Positions 1-10,222 of a stretch of DNA of 64,000 nucleotides are shown piece after piece. The notes beneath the pieces were generated by a model, which searched no databases, was not told where the DNA came from, and saw only the letters and a list, made by a program, of their open reading frames with translations. The stretch's first letter is position 1, and each line of letters begins with the position of its first letter. Position numbers and translations under genes: made by a program. Source of the stretch: Mycobacteroides franklinii (GTDB lineage Bacteria; Actinomycetota; Actinomycetes; Mycobacteriales; Mycobacteriaceae); NCBI RefSeq assembly GCF_002013895.1, contig NZ_MAFQ01000010.1:124001-188000 (forward strand). Reading direction: 5' to 3'.

Positions 1-727
1 CGAGGGGCACCGAGCATTCGGCCACCAGCTCGGTGAACGTCATCCATTGTCCCGCGCCACGTTCGGCGAGCAGCTCGACCATCCGCTTGGCGTGCTCGGG
101 CACCGAGACACGGGGAATATGCAGATGACTCAGTCCCACCGTCGGCACCGGTCGCGGGCTGAACGCACCGGCGGCGAGCTGGGCGAATTGATCCCCATCG
201 AGCCCCAGGTGCACCGGCGGCAACAGCTCGCTGAAGCGCTCCTCCAGCGCCACCGCGCGCGGGTACGAGCGCAGGGCCGCAGCCTCGAGCTCGGCGAACA
301 TCTCTGCCACGTGCTTGAAGGCCCGGTACTGCAGCAGCCGCGCGAACAGCAGGTCCCGGATTTCCAGAAGCGCCAGGTCGTCGTTGTCATCCACCTGGCC
401 CGAGGGCAGCAGCCGCGCCGCCTTGAGATCCAGCAGTGTGGCCGCCACCACCAGGAAAGCCGTCACCTCATCGAGGCTGTAGGTATCGCCCAGCGTCTTG
501 GTGTACGCGATAAATTCGTCGGTCACCTGGTGCAACGCCACCTCGGTGACGTCAAGCCGATGCTGAGAGATCAGCTGCAACAGCAGATCGAACGGGCCCT
601 CGAAGTTCGTGAGTCGAATGCGGAAACCGCGCGCGTCAGCGGCATCGGGCACCGGTGCGGCGTCGGGCGCCACAGGCTCCGCAGCGGTCTCGACGACATC
701 CGGCTCCTGGTCCACACCAGCAGTCAC
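1..727 (-). CDS. scpA: Segregation and condensation protein A, 3' end outside window
   Basis: Kleisin subunit of the bacterial condensin, which joins the SMC ATPase and ScpB to compact and segregate the chromosome. After about 34 acidic, Ala/Pro-rich residues the reading frame enters the conserved ScpA core (FEGPFDLLLQLI, then LDVTEVAL and FLVVAATLLDLKAARLLP). The last visible residues lie in the C-terminal winged-helix part, and the frame runs off the window edge. The GTG start overlaps the stop of the ParA gene in a GTGA junction, so the two are probably translationally coupled. ParA followed by ScpA is the usual mycobacterial order (recalled Rv1708-Rv1709). Confidence 0.93.
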   Translation of the reverse strand, partial: MTAGVDQEPDVVETAAEPVAPDAAPVPDAADARGFRIRLTNFEGPFDLLLQLISQHRLDVTEVALHQVTDEFIAYTKTLGDTYSLDEVTAFLVVAATLLDLKAARLLPSGQVDDNDDLALLEIRDLLFARLLQYRAFKHVAEMFAELEAAALRSYPRAVALEERFSELLPPVHLGLDGDQFAQLAAGAFSPRPVPTVGLSHLHIPRVSVPEHAKRMVELLAERGAGQWMTFTELVAECSVPL

Positions 728-1605
728 GATTCGAACCGGTCGATTACCTCGCGAGCCAACGAGATGTATGCCTGTGCGCCGGAGGATTTAGGGGCCCACG
801 TGGTGATCGGCTCCCCCGCCACGCTCGTCTCCGGGAAGCGGACGGTGCGGGTGATGACGGTGTGGAAGACCTGATCGCCGAACACCTCGATGACCCTGGC
901 CATCACCTCACGCGCATGCAGGGTGCGGGCATCGAACATGGTGATGACGATGCCGGACACCGACAGTTTGGGGTTGAGCCGGTCACGCACCTTGGCCACG
1001 GTGTCGGTGAGCAAGGCCAGCCCGCGCAGCGAGAAGAACGCGCACTCCATCGGGATGACCACGCCCTCGGAACAGGCCAGCGCGTTCACCGTCAACAGCC
1101 CCAGCGACGGCTGGCAGTCGATGAGCACGTAGTCGTAGCGGTCCAGCACCGGGTGCAGCGCCCGGGCCAACGAGTGTTCCCGGCCCACCTCGTTGACCAG
1201 CTGAATCTCGGCCGCGGAGAGGTCGATGTTGCTGGGAATCAGGTCCAGTCCCTCGACGCGGGTGCGCATCAGCACATCGTCGACTGACACCCTGGGCTCC
1301 ACCAGCAGGTTGTGCACCGTGGTTTCCAGCTCGTGGTGGGCGATTCCCAAACCGGCCGACAGGGCGCCCTGCGGGTCGAGGTCGACGAGCAGTACCCGTC
1401 GGCCGTACCCGGCCAATGCGGCACCCAGATTGATGGTCGACGTGGTCTTACCCACCCCGCCCTTCTGGTTGCACATCGCGATGACCTTGGCCGGCCCATG
1501 AGTTGTCAGCGGCTTCGGCTCGGGAATGTCTTTGGGAGGACGACCGGTGAGATCAAGGTCGCCGTCTTCGGCGGGGAAGTCAGAGTCGAGACTGCCGTCT
1601 GTCAC
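724..1605 (-). CDS. ParA/Soj-family ATPase (Rv1708-type)
   Basis: Deviant Walker-type ATPase of 293 aa. The first ~38 residues are acidic and probably disordered. The P-loop KGGVGKTT is at residues 48-55, the Walker A' stretch is LLVDLDPQGALSAGLG and Walker B is YVLIDCQPSLGLL. This is not the oriC-proximal ParA: the gene directly precedes scpA, as Rv1708 does in M. tuberculosis, and may help position chromosome or division machinery by inference. Start GTG with GGGAGG just upstream. The ~170 bp before it hold a possible -10 TAGACT (1693-1698) and a GGGGGT-type repeat. Confidence 0.9.
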   Translation of the reverse strand: MTDGSLDSDFPAEDGDLDLTGRPPKDIPEPKPLTTHGPAKVIAMCNQKGGVGKTTSTINLGAALAGYGRRVLLVDLDPQGALSAGLGIAHHELETTVHNLLVEPRVSVDDVLMRTRVEGLDLIPSNIDLSAAEIQLVNEVGREHSLARALHPVLDRYDYVLIDCQPSLGLLTVNALACSEGVVIPMECAFFSLRGLALLTDTVAKVRDRLNPKLSVSGIVITMFDARTLHAREVMARVIEVFGDQVFHTVITRTVRFPETSVAGEPITTWAPKSSGAQAYISLAREVIDRFES

Positions 1606-1644
1606 GTCACCTCCCGGTCATCTACTCGACCCTGTGCGCGAACG

Positions 1645-1672
1645 CTGGGGGTCTCGCCCACTTGTGGGGGCC
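1645..1672 (+). repeat. GGGGGTxxC(G)CCC...GGGGG interspersed repeat, copy 1
   Basis: A 28-bp element of the form CTGGGGGT-CTC-GCCCACTTG-TGGGGGCC. It aligns with the copies at 2727-2753 (inverted) and 28271-28297. It lies in the 5' leader of the ParA gene, between a possible -10 and the start codon, and can fold on itself (GGGGG against GCCC). Whether it acts as a leader structure or is a passive repeat is unknown. Confidence 0.5.
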
Positions 1673-1776
1673 TTATCGAAGGCATTCGGGCAAGTCTAGT
1701 GGGGTTGCGGCCTTCGGTAGCGGCAACCCGCGCATGTGGTCGCTGAGGAGCCTGTCTGAAGACCATGCGGTGGCCA

Positions 1777-2790
1777 CTAACGGGCACGGGGATGCGCACC
1801 TGCCCACACTTCGCGTAGCGAGCTCACCGTGACCAGCGTGTAGATCTGAGTGGTCGTCACCGAGGCGTGGCCGAGCAACTCCTGGACCACACGGACGTCG
1901 GCACCGCCCTCCAGGAGATGTGTTGCAAAGGAATGCCGCAGGGTGTGCGGGGAAACCGCCGCGCTGATCTGGGCCCGCTCGGCGGCATCGGCCAACACCT
2001 GCCATGCGCTCTGACGGGACAATCGCCCGCCCCGCGAGTTCAGGAACAGTGCGGGAACACCACCACGACCGCGGCGCGCCAGATCTGGACGACCTCGCAC
2101 CAGATAGGCCTGAAGTGCCTCGACAGCAGGCCGCCCCACCGGCACCAGCCGCTGCTTACCGCCCTTGCCCCAGAGCAGCGCAGAACGGGCCTGGACATCC
2201 ACATCGTCGACATCGAGCCCCACCGCCTCGGAAATGCGCGCACCGGTGGAATACAGCAGCTCAAGCAGCGCACGGTTGCGCAGATCAAGAGGCCCGTCAG
2301 AGGCGCTTCCGACACCGCCACCTGCCGCGGCCAGCAGCGCCTCCACCTGCTCGACGGTCAGGCTCTTGGGCAGCCGCCGGTTGGGGGTCGGCGGTTTCAC
2401 GGCCCGAGCGACATCGGTCGGTACGAGCCCTTCGATGGCCGCAAACCGGTGCAGCCCCCGCACGGCGATCAACGCGCGGGCCGCCGAAGAGGCGGACAGC
2501 TCCGGCACCCCGTTCTCGGGATCACCCCGCCGCAGTGTCACCACGAAGTCGCTGACATCGGGTTCGGATACGTCGGCAAGTCGGCCGATCTTGCGATCGG
2601 CGAGATGCTGGTGATAGCGGCGCAGGTCCCGACGGTACGAGCTGAGCGTGTTGGCGGCTACGCCGCGTTCCACGTCGAGGTGATCCAGGTAGGACTGGAT
2701 CTCGCCGTCAAGGAGCCCAGCGACGAGGCCCCCGCAGGGAGGTACCACCCCCACCTCGGGCGAAGAGTCGGCGGCAAGCGCGCGGTTCAA
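1777..2790 (-). CDS. xerD: Tyrosine recombinase XerD
   Basis: Site-specific recombinase that with XerC resolves chromosome dimers at dif. The core-binding domain (SYLDHLDVERGVAANTLSSY) is followed by the catalytic domain with Arg185 (ARISEA), Lys212, His282 and Arg285 (HTLR), His308 and nucleophile Tyr317. At 337 aa it is longer than the roughly 310 aa recalled for M. tuberculosis. The extra N-terminus includes residues 13-22, which are encoded by a repeat copy. No ATG, GTG or TTG occurs between the repeat and the conserved domain, so the start must lie at the ATG that overlaps the Nudix stop (ATGA-type) or at GTG codons 13/15 within the repeat. Confidence 0.93.
   Translation of the reverse strand: MNRALAADSSPEVGVVPPCGGLVAGLLDGEIQSYLDHLDVERGVAANTLSSYRRDLRRYHQHLADRKIGRLADVSEPDVSDFVVTLRRGDPENGVPELSASSAARALIAVRGLHRFAAIEGLVPTDVARAVKPPTPNRRLPKSLTVEQVEALLAAAGGGVGSASDGPLDLRNRALLELLYSTGARISEAVGLDVDDVDVQARSALLWGKGGKQRLVPVGRPAVEALQAYLVRGRPDLARRGRGGVPALFLNSRGGRLSRQSAWQVLADAAERAQISAAVSPHTLRHSFATHLLEGGADVRVVQELLGHASVTTTQIYTLVTVSSLREVWAGAHPRAR
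2727..2753 (-). repeat. GGGGGTGGTACC-type interspersed repeat, copy 2, inside xerD
   Basis: On the minus strand this reads TGGGGGTGGTACC-TCCCTGCGGGGGCC, the same family as copies 1 and 3 with a GG insertion. It lies inside the xerD reading frame and encodes residues 13-22, immediately before the conserved recombinase fold. Confidence 0.45.
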
Positions 2791-3423
2791 CTACGTTCCT
2801 TGCGTTCCGTGAAGGCCGTGGGCCGGTCCGGCCACGGGGCGTCCACGGGGCGGGTGTGGTGACCCTCCAGTGCGATGTGTGCGGCCAGAATGCCCGCCGC
2901 CGCAATGGCATTGACCACCTCGCCGGCGAGCACCATGGACACCGCCTCCGCCAGCGGCACCCAATGCACCGTCATGTCGGCCTCTTCGTCATGGCTTTCC
3001 CCACGACCCGGGTGCGACAACCCGGTTGCCAGGAACACCCTGACCACCTCGTCCGTGAATCCGGGGGACGCGGCGGCATCCACGAGCACCCGCCAGGTGG
3101 TGGCCTCGACACCGGTTTCCTCCAGCAGTTCGCGTGCGGCGGCCCGCTGGGTGTCCTCGCCCGCGATATCGAGCAGCCCGGCGGGTAGCTCCCACAGACG
3201 GCGTCCCAGCGGGTGGCGGTACTGATACACCAGCGCGACCCGGCCGACCTCGTCGATGGCAGCGACCGCCACCGCCCCGTAGTGCTCGATGACCTCACGG
3301 ATGGCGCTACCGCCCCCTGGCATGGCCACCCGATCGCGGCGCAGCGCCAGAATGCCGCCCATGTAGATGGGCTCGGACTCCAGGGTGACGAAATTGTGGC
3401 GTTCGCCCTCCCCGGAAGTCCTG

Positions 3424-3431
<8 letters not shown>
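2787..3431 (-). CDS. Nudix hydrolase, ADP-ribose pyrophosphatase type (Rv1700-like)
   Basis: Hydrolase of nucleoside diphosphate derivatives, probably ADP-ribose, with Mg2+ or Mn2+. The Nudix box is AGLLDIAGEDTQRAAARELLEETGVE, with the REL-EE-G core intact and one residue more between the first Gly and GE than in the generic pattern, as I recall for the M. tuberculosis enzyme. The preceding YRHPLGRRLWELPAG stretch is typical of ADP-ribose pyrophosphatases. The start overlaps the pyrG stop by 8 bp and the stop overlaps the xerD start by 4 bp, so pyrG, nudix and xerD look co-translated. Confidence 0.88.
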
Positions 3432-5130
<1,699 letters not shown>

Positions 5131-5262
5131 GAAGGCTCCCGTGACGACTGCTGCAGGGCAATTCTGACTCGCTCGGGGCCCTGCTGACCCACGGAACCTC
5201 ACCCTAACAAATACGCCGACAACCGGCGGCGAACACGCCGCGCAGTGTGGGCTAGATCCCTT

Positions 5263-6207
5263 TTAGGGGACGGTGATGGAAGTAGCTCCCGGACCAAGCC
5301 CGTACCGGCCCGAGTGCCCGTCGGCCTGTTCACGCAGGGCCAGAACGGCGGTGATGCGGCCCGAGGCCATCTCGATATCGTCGACGGTGCTCGCCGCGGA
5401 AGCCATGGACCCGTCGGCACGGGTTACCGCGATCGCCGCGATGCCGTTGGCGGAGCCGCTGCGCCCGGTCAGTACCGTGCCCGAGCCCCGCCGATCCAAT
5501 GCGGCGGCGAATCGCGCCACGGTGGAGCCCTTGTTCCCGGCGTCGTCCGGTAGTGCTCCCCCCGTTACCACCACTGCGAGGTTCCCCGCTGCCACCTGGC
5601 CATCGGTGTAGGTGATGAATCCGCTTTGGCGTAGTGCCGACAGCGCGGTGTTCCGCTGCTCATCGGTCACCGGAGGTACCGGTTCTTCTGGCTTATGCGA
5701 GGGGACCTGCAACACGATGCCCACCAGGTCGCCAGCCTGCGATCCCTGATCGACCACATCGGTGCGCAGCTGCGTTCCCGCGGGCAGGATCGACGAGTTC
5801 ACGATGGTGCGCAGCCGTTCACCCTGATTAGCGTCGGTGAACTGATCGGTCAGCCCGATCCGGCCCGATACCGAGCCGCCGGCGGTCGCGATGAGCTGGG
5901 CGATGCCGTCTACATCGGAGCGGTCGGCCTCCGGCGTGGTGATCAGAACCACCTTGCGATCGACGAGCGCGTCCTTAACCATGCGGGGAGCCATGGTGGC
6001 ATCGAAATTACTTGCCGCGTTGAGCTTTTCGTTGAGTGCGTTCTTGGCCTGGTTCAGGTCTTCGATCTGCCGCTGCTGGCTGCGTTTGTCCTCGCGCAGA
6101 CCGGAAAGCAACGTGTCATTGAGTAGACCGGAACCGAGTACGACGCCCACCGCAAGGGCGAGGAAAACCGCAGCGAGAGATATCGCGTGCTGACGCAGGG
6201 TAATCAC
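5263..6207 (-). CDS. mctB: MctB/SteB envelope protein (copper transport protein B family)
   Basis: 314 aa, GTG start. One N-terminal hydrophobic segment (residues ~8-30, ISLAAVFLALAVGVVLGSGLL) is followed by a coiled coil (~38-66) and an extracytoplasmic alpha/beta domain. M. tuberculosis Rv1698 (MctB) was described as a channel limiting copper accumulation. The Corynebacterium member SteB works with SteA in cell separation, and steA is the next gene upstream here, 7 bp away. Which role dominates cannot be read from sequence. The C-terminal ~50 residues are Gly/Ala/Ser-rich. Confidence 0.88.
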   Translation of the reverse strand: MITLRQHAISLAAVFLALAVGVVLGSGLLNDTLLSGLREDKRSQQRQIEDLNQAKNALNEKLNAASNFDATMAPRMVKDALVDRKVVLITTPEADRSDVDGIAQLIATAGGSVSGRIGLTDQFTDANQGERLRTIVNSSILPAGTQLRTDVVDQGSQAGDLVGIVLQVPSHKPEEPVPPVTDEQRNTALSALRQSGFITYTDGQVAAGNLAVVVTGGALPDDAGNKGSTVARFAAALDRRGSGTVLTGRSGSANGIAAIAVTRADGSMASAASTVDDIEMASGRITAVLALREQADGHSGRYGLGPGATSITVP

Positions 6208-6214
6208 GAGTAAC

Positions 6215-7411
6215 TCAGCTGACCAGGTTCTGCACCCAGATCGTCAACCGGTTCCAGTAGGCAAGCAGCCATTCGGCTGCACTGTCGCCCGCGCTGGTGA
6301 CCCACAGCATGGTGATCACTGCCACCAGCACCGCCAGGATCAACAGGGCAATCGCCCCGCCGGAGAACCGGTTGCGGTACAGCGTCGCAACGGCTTTGGA
6401 ATCGACCAGCTTGGCGCCGACCTTGAGACGAGTCAGGAAGGTCGACGGATTGGACTGCTGGCGTTCGCGATCGAAGAACTCTTCGATCGATGCCGAATGC
6501 CCCACGGTGACGATCAGAGATGCCCCGTGATGGTCGGCCAGCAGCAGCGCCAAGTCGGCGGCAGAACCGGCAGCCGGGAATGTCACCGCACCGACTCCCA
6601 GGTCCTGGATGCGCTCCAGGCCGGCGGCGTGCCCGTCAGCATCGGCGGGAAGAACAACCTGCGCACCGGATTTCAGTACGTCGTTACTCATCAGCAGCGG
6701 GTCCCCCACCACGATGAGTGGCCGGTACCCGGCCTTGCGGAGGATGTCTGCTCCGGTCCCGACGCCGATGAGAACCGGTTGGTACTCCTTGATGAACGGC
6801 TTGAGGTTCTTCAAATCATGCGCGGCGCCAACACCATCGGACACGACGACAACATGGCGGTTGCGCAGATCGATATCGACGTCCGGGATGCCGATGCCGT
6901 CGATCAGCAGCGGGCTTTCGCTGCGGATGAACTCAATGGTGTTACCCGAGAATGCTTCCAGGTGGGCGACGAGACCGGTCTTGGCCTCGGTCATCAAATC
7001 GTGGACGTCCGCGTCGGTGCGCGGGGTTCCGGCGATGAGGCGCCGGTCGCCGTTGTAGATGCCGCCGTTGTGCACCCGGACCGTCGAGCCGTCCTTGACC
7101 TTCTTGAAGACATCGGGCCCGATGCTGTCGATGAGGGTGATGCCGTTGGCCACGAGCACCTCGGGGCCGAGGTTCGGATAGCGGCCCGAGATCGACGGTG
7201 AGACGTTCACCACCGCGCTGACGCGCGCATCGACCAGGGCGTCCGCCGTGATGCGGTCCAGATCGAGAATGTCGATGACGGCGATATCGCCTGGGTTGAG
7301 GCGCTGCAGCAGCCGGTTGATGTCCCTGTCAGTGCGTACCGTTCCGACGATGCCAGGCCGGGAGCTGCTGCTTCGAGTGAGCATCGTGGTCAAGTTCATA
7401 GGGGTGATCAT
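6215..7411 (-). CDS. steA: SteA-like membrane protein with thiamine-pyrophosphokinase-type fold (Rv1697)
   Basis: 398 aa. The cytoplasmic part (GIVGTVRTDRDINRLLQRLNPGDIAVIDILDLDR, VVNVSPSISGRYPNLGP, GVGTGADILRKAGYRPLIVVGDP) matches the Rv1697/SteA family, whose C-terminal region resembles a thiamine pyrophosphokinase catalytic domain. One transmembrane helix lies near the end (~355-375, GGAIALLILAVLVAVITMLWV). In Corynebacterium SteA-SteB control daughter-cell separation, and the steA-mctB pair preserves that arrangement. Met5 (MNLTTML) is an alternative start closer to the length I recall for M. tuberculosis. Confidence 0.85.
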   Translation of the reverse strand: MITPMNLTTMLTRSSSSRPGIVGTVRTDRDINRLLQRLNPGDIAVIDILDLDRITADALVDARVSAVVNVSPSISGRYPNLGPEVLVANGITLIDSIGPDVFKKVKDGSTVRVHNGGIYNGDRRLIAGTPRTDADVHDLMTEAKTGLVAHLEAFSGNTIEFIRSESPLLIDGIGIPDVDIDLRNRHVVVVSDGVGAAHDLKNLKPFIKEYQPVLIGVGTGADILRKAGYRPLIVVGDPLLMSNDVLKSGAQVVLPADADGHAAGLERIQDLGVGAVTFPAAGSAADLALLLADHHGASLIVTVGHSASIEEFFDRERQQSNPSTFLTRLKVGAKLVDSKAVATLYRNRFSGGAIALLILAVLVAVITMLWVTSAGDSAAEWLLAYWNRLTIWVQNLVS

Positions 7412-7538
7412 GACGCCGAGCCCCCGCTAGCCTGTGGAGGCGCGCCGTAACACCTGTCACATTAGTCACTCCAGCACCCCTGGTTTATCGCCGCGAATAG
7501 GACGTATTGCCTGTTCGGGCGGGGTGCGAACAGTGCTA

Positions 7539-9299
7539 CTAGGCGCGCTCGGCACGGGCGGCGTCGAGCAGCTCGCGAGCGTGCGCTCGGCCGGTGTCAG
7601 AGTCGCCCAGACCGGCAAGCATGCGGGCCAGCTCGGCGACCCTGTCCTCGTCGTCGAGGCGGCGGACACCGCTGCCCTTGCTGCTCACACGGTCAACGGT
7701 GAGGTGAATATCGGCAAATGCCGCCACCTGCGGCAGGTGGGTCACCACGATCACCTGGTGGGTATGGGCCAGCCTGGCCAATCGTCGCCCGATCTGGACG
7801 GCCGCGCGCCCGCCAACACCGGCATCCACCTCGTCGAACACCATGGTGGTGCCGACTGTCGAGGCGGCAAGTACCACCTCCAGCGCCAGCATCACGCGGG
7901 ACAGCTCGCCACCGGAGGCGCTCTTGGCCAGCGGCAGCATGGGGTTGTCGCGATGCGCGGCGAACCCGAACTCGACGGCGTCGGTACCCGATGATCCGGC
8001 GTGCACAGCCTGCCCGGACGGCAGCGTCAGCGGCGCCGAATCGTCGGCCCGGGCCGGAATCGGCTCGACGGCAATGGTGAACGCGGCGCGGTCCATCGCC
8101 AGACCGGCCAGCTCGGCGGTGACTGCCTTACCCAACGCCTTGGCGGCTTTGGTGCGGGCTTTGGTCAGACCCGTTGCCGCGGTAGCCAGTTCACCGGCGA
8201 GCCGATCTACGCGTTGCGAGAGGGCGGCTAGCGTTTCCTCGGAGGTATCGACCTCGGCGAGCCTGGTGCGTGCTTCCTGCGCCCAGGCGATCACTCCGTT
8301 GAGGTCGGCGGCATACTTGCGGGTCAGCGTGCGAAGTTGCCCCTGGCGGGCCAGCTTCTCTTCGAGCGTGCTTGCATCGCTGGGCAATTCGTCAGTGAAG
8401 GCGGTCAGCTCGCGGGAGACGTCGCTGACCACTGCGAGCGCCTCGGCAAGTTGTGGCGCCAACGCCTGCAGGGCCGCGTCGTCGGTGGCATCCAGCAGCG
8501 CCTTGGCCTTCGCGATGCGATCGATGGCCGAATAGGAATCGCCAGCCTCACCCTCCGTATCGGCTCCGGCCAGCGCCCCATGTGCCGAGGCCGCCGCATC
8601 ACGCAGGGCATCGAGTTCAGACAGCCGATGTATGTCGGCGGTCAGCTGGTCGTCCTCCCCCGGTTTGGGGTCGACCGTATCGATCTCGTTGAGCGCGAAC
8701 CCTAGCCGATCCGCCTCCTGGGCGAGTTCACGCGCTCGGTTGGTGCGGTCGATCAGATCACGCCGGGCGGTGAGCCATTCCTCCCGCCGCTTGCGGTAGG
8801 TGGTGAGCAACGCCTCGATGCTCTCCGTTGCGAACCTGTCGAGGGCGGCGAGCTGCTGCTCCGGGCGCATCAGCCGCAGCTGGTCGTTCTGGCCGTGCAC
8901 CGTGAGCAGCCCCGCGGTGAAGCTGGCCAGCGACTTGGCGGGCACGCTGCGCCCGCCAAGATATGCCCGCGAGCGGCCATCGGAGGTCACCGACCGGGCG
9001 GCGATCACGCTGCCGTCGTCGTCGCGTTGTGCCCCCGAGGAATCCAGTACCTCGGTGACGTCCACAGGCTCGGCACCCAGCGGATCGGCGGTCAGGAATC
9101 GGCCCTCGACCACGGCGCGATCGGCGCCCGCCCGCACCCGGTTTGCGTCGGCGCGCGCCCCGCCGAGCAGGTGAAGGCTGGTGACCACCATCGTCTTGCC
9201 GGCGCCGGTCTCGCCGGTCAGCACGGTCAGCCCACTGTCGAACTCCGCGGTGGCCGCCGGTATGGCGCCGAGGGACTCGATGCGAATCTCGGTGAGCAC
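7539..9299 (-). CDS. recN: DNA repair protein RecN
   Basis: SMC-like ATPase used in double-strand break repair. Walker A GETGAGKT is at residues 29-36, a long central coiled coil follows, and the ABC-type signature and Walker B (SGGELSRVMLALEVVL, TMVFDEVDAGVGG) lie near the C-terminus. 586 aa, normal for the family. GTG start, only 2 bp after the nadK stop. No clear LexA box was seen, which fits its position inside an operon. Confidence 0.95.
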   Translation of the reverse strand: MLTEIRIESLGAIPAATAEFDSGLTVLTGETGAGKTMVVTSLHLLGGARADANRVRAGADRAVVEGRFLTADPLGAEPVDVTEVLDSSGAQRDDDGSVIAARSVTSDGRSRAYLGGRSVPAKSLASFTAGLLTVHGQNDQLRLMRPEQQLAALDRFATESIEALLTTYRKRREEWLTARRDLIDRTNRARELAQEADRLGFALNEIDTVDPKPGEDDQLTADIHRLSELDALRDAAASAHGALAGADTEGEAGDSYSAIDRIAKAKALLDATDDAALQALAPQLAEALAVVSDVSRELTAFTDELPSDASTLEEKLARQGQLRTLTRKYAADLNGVIAWAQEARTRLAEVDTSEETLAALSQRVDRLAGELATAATGLTKARTKAAKALGKAVTAELAGLAMDRAAFTIAVEPIPARADDSAPLTLPSGQAVHAGSSGTDAVEFGFAAHRDNPMLPLAKSASGGELSRVMLALEVVLAASTVGTTMVFDEVDAGVGGRAAVQIGRRLARLAHTHQVIVVTHLPQVAAFADIHLTVDRVSSKGSGVRRLDDEDRVAELARMLAGLGDSDTGRAHARELLDAARAERA

Positions 9300-9301
9300 G
9301 A

Positions 9302-10222
9302 TTACCTTCCCCGCCAGCCCTTGACGGGCAAATGGAACTTACGGACGATCCGGTCCGCGAAAGGCTTGCTGTCCAGGCGTGCCCACAGCACCGGCTGATG
9401 ACCGCGGACAACTTCGACGCGTCCCCCCGGGGGCACCCTGATTTCTCGGCGGCCATCACAGAACAGGAGTGCGTCGTGCCCATCGGCTTCGATCTCGACG
9501 GCGACGGTGGACGCGGGACTGATCACCATGGGCCGGGCGAACAGGGCGTGCGCATTGTTGGGCACCACAAGGATCGCGTCCAGATCAGGCCAGACGACCG
9601 GTCCGCCCGCCGAGAACGCGTACGCGGTTGATCCTGTCGGCGTCGAGACCAGTACCCCGTCGCATCCGAAGGCCGAGACCGGGCGGGCGTCCACCTCCAG
9701 CACCACGCCGAGCACCCCCAACCGGGGACCCTTTTCGATGCTGACCTCGTTGAGCGCCCAGCCGCGTTCTTTCACCTCGCCGCCGATACGGACCTGAACG
9801 TCCAACGTCATCCGGGTCTCGACGCGGTACGTGCCTTCCACGACGTGATTGAGCACCGCATCGATGGCCTCGGCCTCGACCTCGGCAAGAAAACCGATGC
9901 GGCCCAAGTTGATACCGAGCACGGGGGCGGTAGCACTGCGCGCGAGATCGGCGGCCCGCAGGAAGGTGCCGTCCCCGCCCAGTACCAGTACCAGTTCGCA
10001 GCCGGTGGCCGCGTCCTGATCGGCGTCGACGACTTCCACATCGACACCGAGCGAGCGGAACTCGGAGGGGTCCAAGTGCACGGGTCCGCGATCAATGGCC
10101 TCGGCGGTGAGCACCCGCAGCGTTATGCCGTTCTCCCCCAATATCTTCGCGACACGGCGGGCGGTTTCAGTCACCTCATCGCGGCCGGTATGTGCGACAA
10201 GCAGGATTTTGCGATCGTTCAC
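9302..10222 (-). CDS. nadK: NAD kinase
   Basis: ATP- or polyphosphate-dependent phosphorylation of NAD to NADP. The catalytic GGDGTFLRAA motif is at residues 82-91, with LNEVSIEKGP, STPTGSTAYAFSAGGP and SPASTVAVE further on. 306 aa as expected (recalled ppnK, Rv1695). The GTG start overlaps the tlyA stop in a GTGA junction, so translation is probably coupled in the tlyA-nadK-recN order conserved across actinobacteria. Confidence 0.95.
   Translation of the reverse strand: MNDRKILLVAHTGRDEVTETARRVAKILGENGITLRVLTAEAIDRGPVHLDPSEFRSLGVDVEVVDADQDAATGCELVLVLGGDGTFLRAADLARSATAPVLGINLGRIGFLAEVEAEAIDAVLNHVVEGTYRVETRMTLDVQVRIGGEVKERGWALNEVSIEKGPRLGVLGVVLEVDARPVSAFGCDGVLVSTPTGSTAYAFSAGGPVVWPDLDAILVVPNNAHALFARPMVISPASTVAVEIEADGHDALLFCDGRREIRVPPGGRVEVVRGHQPVLWARLDSKPFADRIVRKFHLPVKGWRGR

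Noticed and set aside
47..874. A 275-codon plus-strand open frame opposite scpA/parA
   Set aside because: Antisense shadow of conserved genes, rich in Gln, His and Arg, with no ribosome site or family features.
5131..5202. Longer N-terminus of CTP synthase
   Set aside because: The added residues do not resemble the family, while TTG 5130 has a GGGAG site at proper spacing and gives the usual N-terminus.
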